Part shown: positions 58,838 to 64,000 of the stretch, piece after piece
How the letters are laid out: each line of letters begins with the position of its first letter
Numbering within the stretch: the first letter of the stretch is position 1
Origin: Orobanche coerulescens
Taxonomy: Eukaryota; Streptophyta; Magnoliopsida; Lamiales; Orobanchaceae
DNA length: 64,000 bases
Reading direction: 5' to 3'
Assembly: GCA_033398695.1 (NCBI GenBank)
Contig: CM065804.1
Span: 40,563,501 to 40,627,500 of the forward strand
The notes under the pieces: model-generated
Databases searched by the model: none
What the model saw: the letters and a program-made list of their open reading frames with translations, nothing else
What the model was told of the DNA's origin: nothing
Position numbers and translations under genes: made by a program

Positions 58838-59145
58838 CCTATATATGGTCGGCAGGGTTACGGCCGTAACCGGCAGTGCCTTACGGCCGTAACTCGACCC
58901 TTACAGCCGTACTCGGCAGGCCTTACGGCCGTAACCGGCATTCGTCAGAAAAATCTGCCCAGCACCTGTCGGACACTTACGACCGTAATTGGCACACATT
59001 ACGGCCGTAACCGGCCTTCGTCCGGAAGATGCCCAGCGCCCGTACGGCCGTACCCGATCACGCCTTACGGCCGTAACTGGCATTAGTCAGGCCATGCCTT
59101 CCGATCACATACGGCCGTAACCGGTACCTTATGGCCGTAACTCGG
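58838..59145 (-). promoter_or_regulatory. TTACGGCCGTAA array and TATA box of LTR E
   Basis: About eleven exact or one-to-two-base variants of TTACGGCCGTAA lie within 290 bp. On the minus strand the array is followed within about 10 bp by CCATATATAGG. The word is the same as in LTR D; spacing here is irregular. Confidence 0.65.
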
Positions 59146-59665
59146 CCAGGCCAGGCCCTCCTCCGGCCGTGGCCACTCCGACGGGCCGACGACCCCGAAA
59201 CCCGAACCTGAATATAAATCGAAGGTACGATTATGACGTACTCGCAAAGACGAATCTAAGAGCTAAGAGAACACATGATTCCGACCACCCAAATTGTCGA
59301 AATTCGACAACGGAAGTAATTACCCCAAACTTTGGGAAATTACGAAAATGGCCCAAAACGTCCGAAATACACGATACACAATCGAAACACCAAACCAAAG
59401 CTCGCAACAAGTCTAAAAAAGTTAAACGGACTTACGGGAAACTCGAAACAGCAGTTTCGAACGATATTCGCAAGAATCGAACTCAAGTGCGGAAAAGTCG
59501 CTAAAAAGCACAGAACTCAACAAAACGACATCGAAACGAACTCGGATGTCAAAAAATGTAGAATTAATCATTCTCATAATGACGAAACGGTCATGAGCGA
59601 GTCGTCAAAACGGACTTCCGTCGGAAAAAAAGAAATGACCGGAAATCGAAATTACGGGTATTACA

Positions 59666-61805
59666 CACTACTCTCCTTAAAAGAAGTTTCATCCCGAAAC
59701 TTAAAACAAGTAGAGGGAAGCAATATCCCCTGCCAGGAAAACTCGATGAGATACACAAAAACCGTAAACTCGCGCCCGACGGCGAAACGCTGCAAGAAAT
59801 GCAAAGAGACATACGGCGTGGAAACACGCTCCACGACGACCAATACAACGCCACCGATAGAGACATAATAAAACCAACAAGTGCTAAGCGTCAACAAACG
59901 GATAATACAATCAAGTCGATTATCCAAACAATCACGAAACACAATGAACGATAATCAATATGATTGACCAACCCAACGGTACATCGATCAAAACGCGAGC
60001 CAATCGCTGAACAAATACGGAATTCCACCGCCCAAGGGTTGGAGGATCGAAAACGAGACTAATTTCCCGAACTTAAGGGAATTACGAAGGAGTCTGAGCA
60101 TTCAACGATTACGAAACGAGATCAACAAAAACCGAATAATCAAACGATCGAACTACGACGATCTAGACAACAAAATCGAACAATCATGTTCGAATCACGA
60201 AGAACAATAAAATTCAAACAACTACTCCAAGGTTCACATCTCGACTCGAGACAATATATGATCTAGTGAAGACAACAAGATGTGCATTCACATAAGATCC
60301 ACAGGAAAGGGAATAGCAATTGAAAAGTCACAACGACAAATGAGTTATTCCGAAACCATACCACACTCGTTCGATCAACAAAAGCAAGGGGCAGCAAAAG
60401 CTCAGAAATGTCAACGAACATAAACGATTCGATAGAGCCAAAAATACAGAAGTTTAAAATTCGATCCACTTCGAATTAAAGAACTAGTAGAACCAAAAGA
60501 TATTACTTCCGAACAAGGTTCACAGGAATCGAACCGAACTCGAAAAAGTCACAGCGATGACCCGATCGACCCAAAACTAGAGCACAACTCGTTCGAACGA
60601 TGAAACCAAAACACAGAACAAGTTCAGAACGTATCAACGAACACGAGCGAGTCGATAGTCTTGAGAAAAAGGAAATGCAGAAGTCCAAAAACAATACGGG
60701 CATTACATTCGACCTCTTATAAAAGAAGTGTCGTTCCCGAAACTCACAACAGGAAATCAAGGTCACAACACAACAAGCAACCGACAGAAACATCCTTCAA
60801 AGGCCTCTCAAAGCCAATTCTGATGACTGTGCTAAGCGCGAACTCCGGAAGTCTCGGTAACCAATTCGCAAAACGGAATTGTGTCCCTCGAGTCCACACT
60901 TGAAATGTGTTACCGACGAGAAGGACAATTTACACGTGTATGCCCCGGCACATCACGGTTGAAACGCCTCAGCTCGGCATACCGAAAATACAAATGCTAG
61001 ATACAATGGGGCATAACGTCGCGAAACAACATAGCGGAGATGCCAACTCAGCACAACAAAGAATCATAACACATATCATATACAACGATTACCATCGTAA
61101 AGTAATACACACACAAACACTACAACAATGACGGTATCGCTCGGCGACCTCAACGGCCCGAACAATAACCAGCACATGATTACAAACATCATGAAACAAT
61201 CACACATGTACACAAACGTACAAACCCAAGCTTTAACAGCTCACACAGGTGCGATAACACGCAAGCCACCACGAAATGGCAACATTAAAGATCGTCATCA
61301 CACCTCCCACAAAGGGCTAACAAAACATATGCGTGGCGAACGACTCGACGCTCACGCCACCAATTCAATCACAATTCGGGTTTAACACCGTAACGAAAGT
61401 TCGAAAACCATACATGCATTTCCGGTCCGCAAACAGGAATGATAGGTTTTAAAAACGAAAACCACCTTTTGAAAATAATTTAGAAAAACACCGGTTGATC
61501 TTGAGTATCACCTTACAAAAAGTTGAACAAACATCATTTTCGAGACTTTGAAGAACAATTTCGCATTTGATAAAAATGAGGACACTTTCTCTTCGTGAAA
61601 AACTTTCGGAAATATTCGACCCTCGGGTCTAAGTAAAAGTGTTTCTAAAACATTGGAAATATATCAAAACATTTTGGTCCTCGAGGTAGAAGAATTTTGA
61701 AACAAATAGTGGCACCTTGGATGTACCACGAGAAAATAATTCATTTTAAAAGTACGTCTCGAAATTTATTTTCAATGATAATTCAATGGGCTAGAATGCC
61801 CAAAA
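59666..61805 (-). other. Non-coding interior of the E-type element, degenerate repeats
   Basis: There is no recognisable gag-pol. 60240-60480 and 60520-60715 are diverged copies of each other. A TTTATAAGAGGTCGAA-TGTAATGCCCG unit at about 60690-60730 (minus strand) repeats the polypurine-tract/LTR-start layout seen at 59650-59690. AT-rich unknown DNA fills 61390-61805. A weak plus-strand gag-knuckle-like stretch at about 60904-60955 is noted separately. Confidence 0.5.
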
Positions 61806-62089
61806 ATTTCAGGTAATTACACGGAACATTATAACGCCATGGGCCCCACGCCAGAACCCACCAGGCTAAAAACCATTTACAAAAACGTCAAAAAGGCTGA
61901 TGACGGTAATATTTCAAAAACTCTCAAAAGCTATTTACAAAATACTAAATACCGTCATAAGAATTTCGCCAAAATGATCAAGGCTATAATGCCAAAAACT
62001 CGGTTAAGGGAATCGGTTTTCGAAATAAACTCAGTCGGTAAAATACCGAAAGTCATTACAAAGAACTCACGCAGCGGATAAAAGAAATA
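61806..62089 (-). mobile_element. LTR C-like tail fragment
   Basis: ACGCCATGGGCCCC...CCCACCAGGCT and the following text (GATGACGG, CTCACGCAGCGGATAAA) match the tail of LTR C at 42725-43060 with moderate divergence. It is a truncated piece, embedded just before the leader of the E-type element. Confidence 0.55.
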
Positions 62090-62431
62090 CAGTCCAACAT
62101 GCACAATCCAGCAACATTACTCCTCATATGAACGAAATATGAGAGTCAAATAACCACATATCACGAAATCAAAATCCATAAGAGGATTCCGTCGATTATC
62201 AAATAATCATAAAAATAGCTCATGTCACACGAGGCACAACACAAGGAAGGGAGACTTACATCCGCAGGTCGCACGGAGATGATGATCGCCCACGATACTA
62301 ATCACGACCAACAAACTCAGACGACGCTTCGCGACACGACTTAGTCAGACAAAATCTGACGAGACAAAACTCAACAGACACCACTAAACCCGACAGCCTA
62401 GGTTCCACAACCTAGGCTCTGATACCATTTA
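62090..62431 (-). other. 5' leader and primer-binding site, E-type element (minus strand)
   Basis: On the minus strand, TGGTATCAGAGCCTAGG (62411-62427) lies four bases after the LTR end. The leader continues downward and matches 56284-56610 inverted. No gag follows. Confidence 0.75.
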
Positions 62432-64000
62432 TGTAACACCCCCAATCCGCTCAGGGATATTACACGCCGTAGAATCTTTCCTCAAGGTTCTACCAGGCTG
62501 ATAACAAAACCGAACAACTCAACAACGCCTTTAAGGCTAAAATGACTCAGTAGACCGATTTAGTCCTTCAATAAATACATACAACTCAATTACAATACAT
62601 GCCCAAGCACGGGTCGAATACAACACACTCCCGTACAACGGGAAAGAAATACTGCAGCGGAAAATAATCTATAACTAAACCAATGACCTCATACGGATCC
62701 TCGTCTGATTAGTATCGTTCATCTTTCATCATCCTTCGTGCCGACCCTGTGTTATGCTCCCAAACCTGAATGCAAAAACAGACATCCACCCCCCGAATAC
62801 TCGGGGGTTAGCAAAACTCCACTGTTTTGCTAGTGCAAGAACAAAGTGCAAATACGAGCCATACAATACAAGTTCCAAGAACAATAATAACCAGGAATAC
62901 TCAAAGATCCAAACGTAACGAAAAGTAATTCCCGAGGCAAGAGTTTGGGTAAACATTCTAAAACTGAAAGATCACAATACAAGGGAAAACAATTTATAAA
63001 ACGGTTTAAAATGCCATCGAGAGTTTTAATAGAAATTAGGATTATCAAATCCTTCTCTTTCCAAAAATCAATAGGGTCACAGCCCAAAGGTTTTGTTTCC
63101 GCAAATAGAAAACCAACAACAATTCACAGGGTTAAAACCCACGTCACGTGTCCTCGACGGACATAAAATCAATACAATATAATCGCCCAAGATACGTAAA
63201 CCTTGCTCACCAAAAATACAACACCAACTCGTGAATCCAGGGCTATACCATTGGATTCCCTTCGTGGCCCCGTCGGACCCTCCCAAGGTGAGCAGAATGC
63301 GTTTTCGAAATCATATACACCAACTCGTGAAGTTTTACTCGTGAATCCAGGGCTATACCATTGGACTCCCGTCGTGGCCCCGTCGAACCAACCCACGGTG
63401 AGTAAAATACATTCACTAAAACATACACACACACTCGTGAAGTTTTACTCGTGAATCCAGGTCTATACCATTGGACTCCCGTCGTGGCCCCGTCGAACCA
63501 ACCCACGGTGAGCAAACACATTCACAAAACATAAGCAACCGCACTCGTGAATCCAGGGCTATACCATTGGAATCCCTTCGTGATCCCGTCGGACCCTCCC
63601 GAGGTGAGCGAAATACATTCACACAATTAACACGTCACAACAAGGATATTCATACAATCCACCAAAGGCAACAAACACAAAGCACGACATAATCGTCAAA
63701 TCACAACGCACCGAAATGAGAGAATATATGCACACACGCGTTATCACGCGCAACATCAACACCAAACATATCCAAAGAATTCACGTAGTTACTTACAACC
63801 CACATAATTTACAAAACACACGCGTTTTGAAAGTAAGCCTTTAACGAGGCTAGCCGAATCCTTTGAAAACTAATTTCAAACAAACAAACAAACATACCAA
63901 GACGATCACCAATCATCATATCCACAAAACAAGAATTATATGGACAAGGTACTTGCCTCGAAACCACGATCGCAACAAGACGATGGATGAAATATGGTCG
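62432..64000 (-). mobile_element. Element E second LTR (partial, runs off the window)
   Basis: A near-identical direct copy of 56769-58300. Similarity stops abruptly at about 63960, after GTACTTGCCTCGA, and the last 40 bp differ. It would be the 5' LTR of the minus-strand element; its start is outside the window. Confidence 0.78.

Larger units (their letters stand above)
56769..59665 (-). mobile_element. Element E LTR, reverse orientation (2.9 kb)
   Basis: On the minus strand it reads TGTAATACCCG...GGGGGTGTTACA. It contains a palindrome array (58858-59145) just upstream, in its own sense, of TATA CCATATATAGG (58838-58848), and a 4-unit tandem repeat (57550-57950). A polypurine-like AAGGAGAGTAGTG precedes it on the minus strand, so it is probably the 3' LTR of a minus-strand element whose 5' LTR starts at 62432. 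It carries no coding region. Confidence 0.75.

Overview
This is nuclear DNA of a flowering plant, most probably a eudicot. The only ordinary host gene is a spliced SEN1/UPF1-type helicase with GT-AG introns (minus strand, 1177-5395). I rebuilt it as eight phase-compatible exons encoding about 1102 residues. Nearly everything else is a nested pile of LTR retrotransposons, plus a SINE and CACTA DNA transposons. I cannot name the species.

Layout. 1-1176: a tRNA-derived SINE with a perfect 14-bp target-site duplication (TSD) and a copia relic, downstream of the helicase gene. 5396-6514: helicase promoter side and AT-rich spacer. 6515-52200: a deep nest. A Ty1/copia element (called H here) is split into an integrase half (6700-7735) and an RT/RNase H half (50030-51690). 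Between them lies an LTR-like sequence (X). X was hit by a SIRE/Maximus-like copia element (family A, TSD cacat, outer ends 8257 and 48891). The 5' LTR of A was then hit twice: by a chromodomain gypsy element (Tekay-like, 9262-18620, TSD cattc) and by a Tat-lineage gypsy element on the minus strand (18931-31050, TSD gacca). The 3' half of A holds a second, mismatched family-A LTR, the 3' end of a related family (B), an antisense copia integrase cut by a CACTA element, and a gypsy LTR (C). 52197-64000: further Tekay-like elements (D, E), partly inverted, with long non-coding LTRs.

Function. Gag, protease, RT, RNase H and integrase domains are recognisable, but every sense-strand polyprotein carries stops, frameshifts or deletions. 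These copies are therefore non-autonomous or dead. The exception is a four-exon gene lying antisense at the 3' end of the Tat element (20391-23109, about 822 residues). It has its own TATA box and a poly(A) signal, and its reading frame is fully open.

Main unexplained signal. Several unrelated LTR families (A, B, Tekay-like, D/E and, more weakly, Tat) carry clusters of short CpG-bearing (near-)palindromes. Each family has its own core word: TAGCGCACGCTA, TTACGTACGTAA, TTACGGCCGTAA or GCGATCGC. In most families the cluster sits directly upstream of a TATA box. In family A the same array also precedes an internal TATA box in front of the additional ORF, in both copies present. This suggests a shared type of promoter module that drives both the genomic RNA and a separate mRNA for the extra protein.
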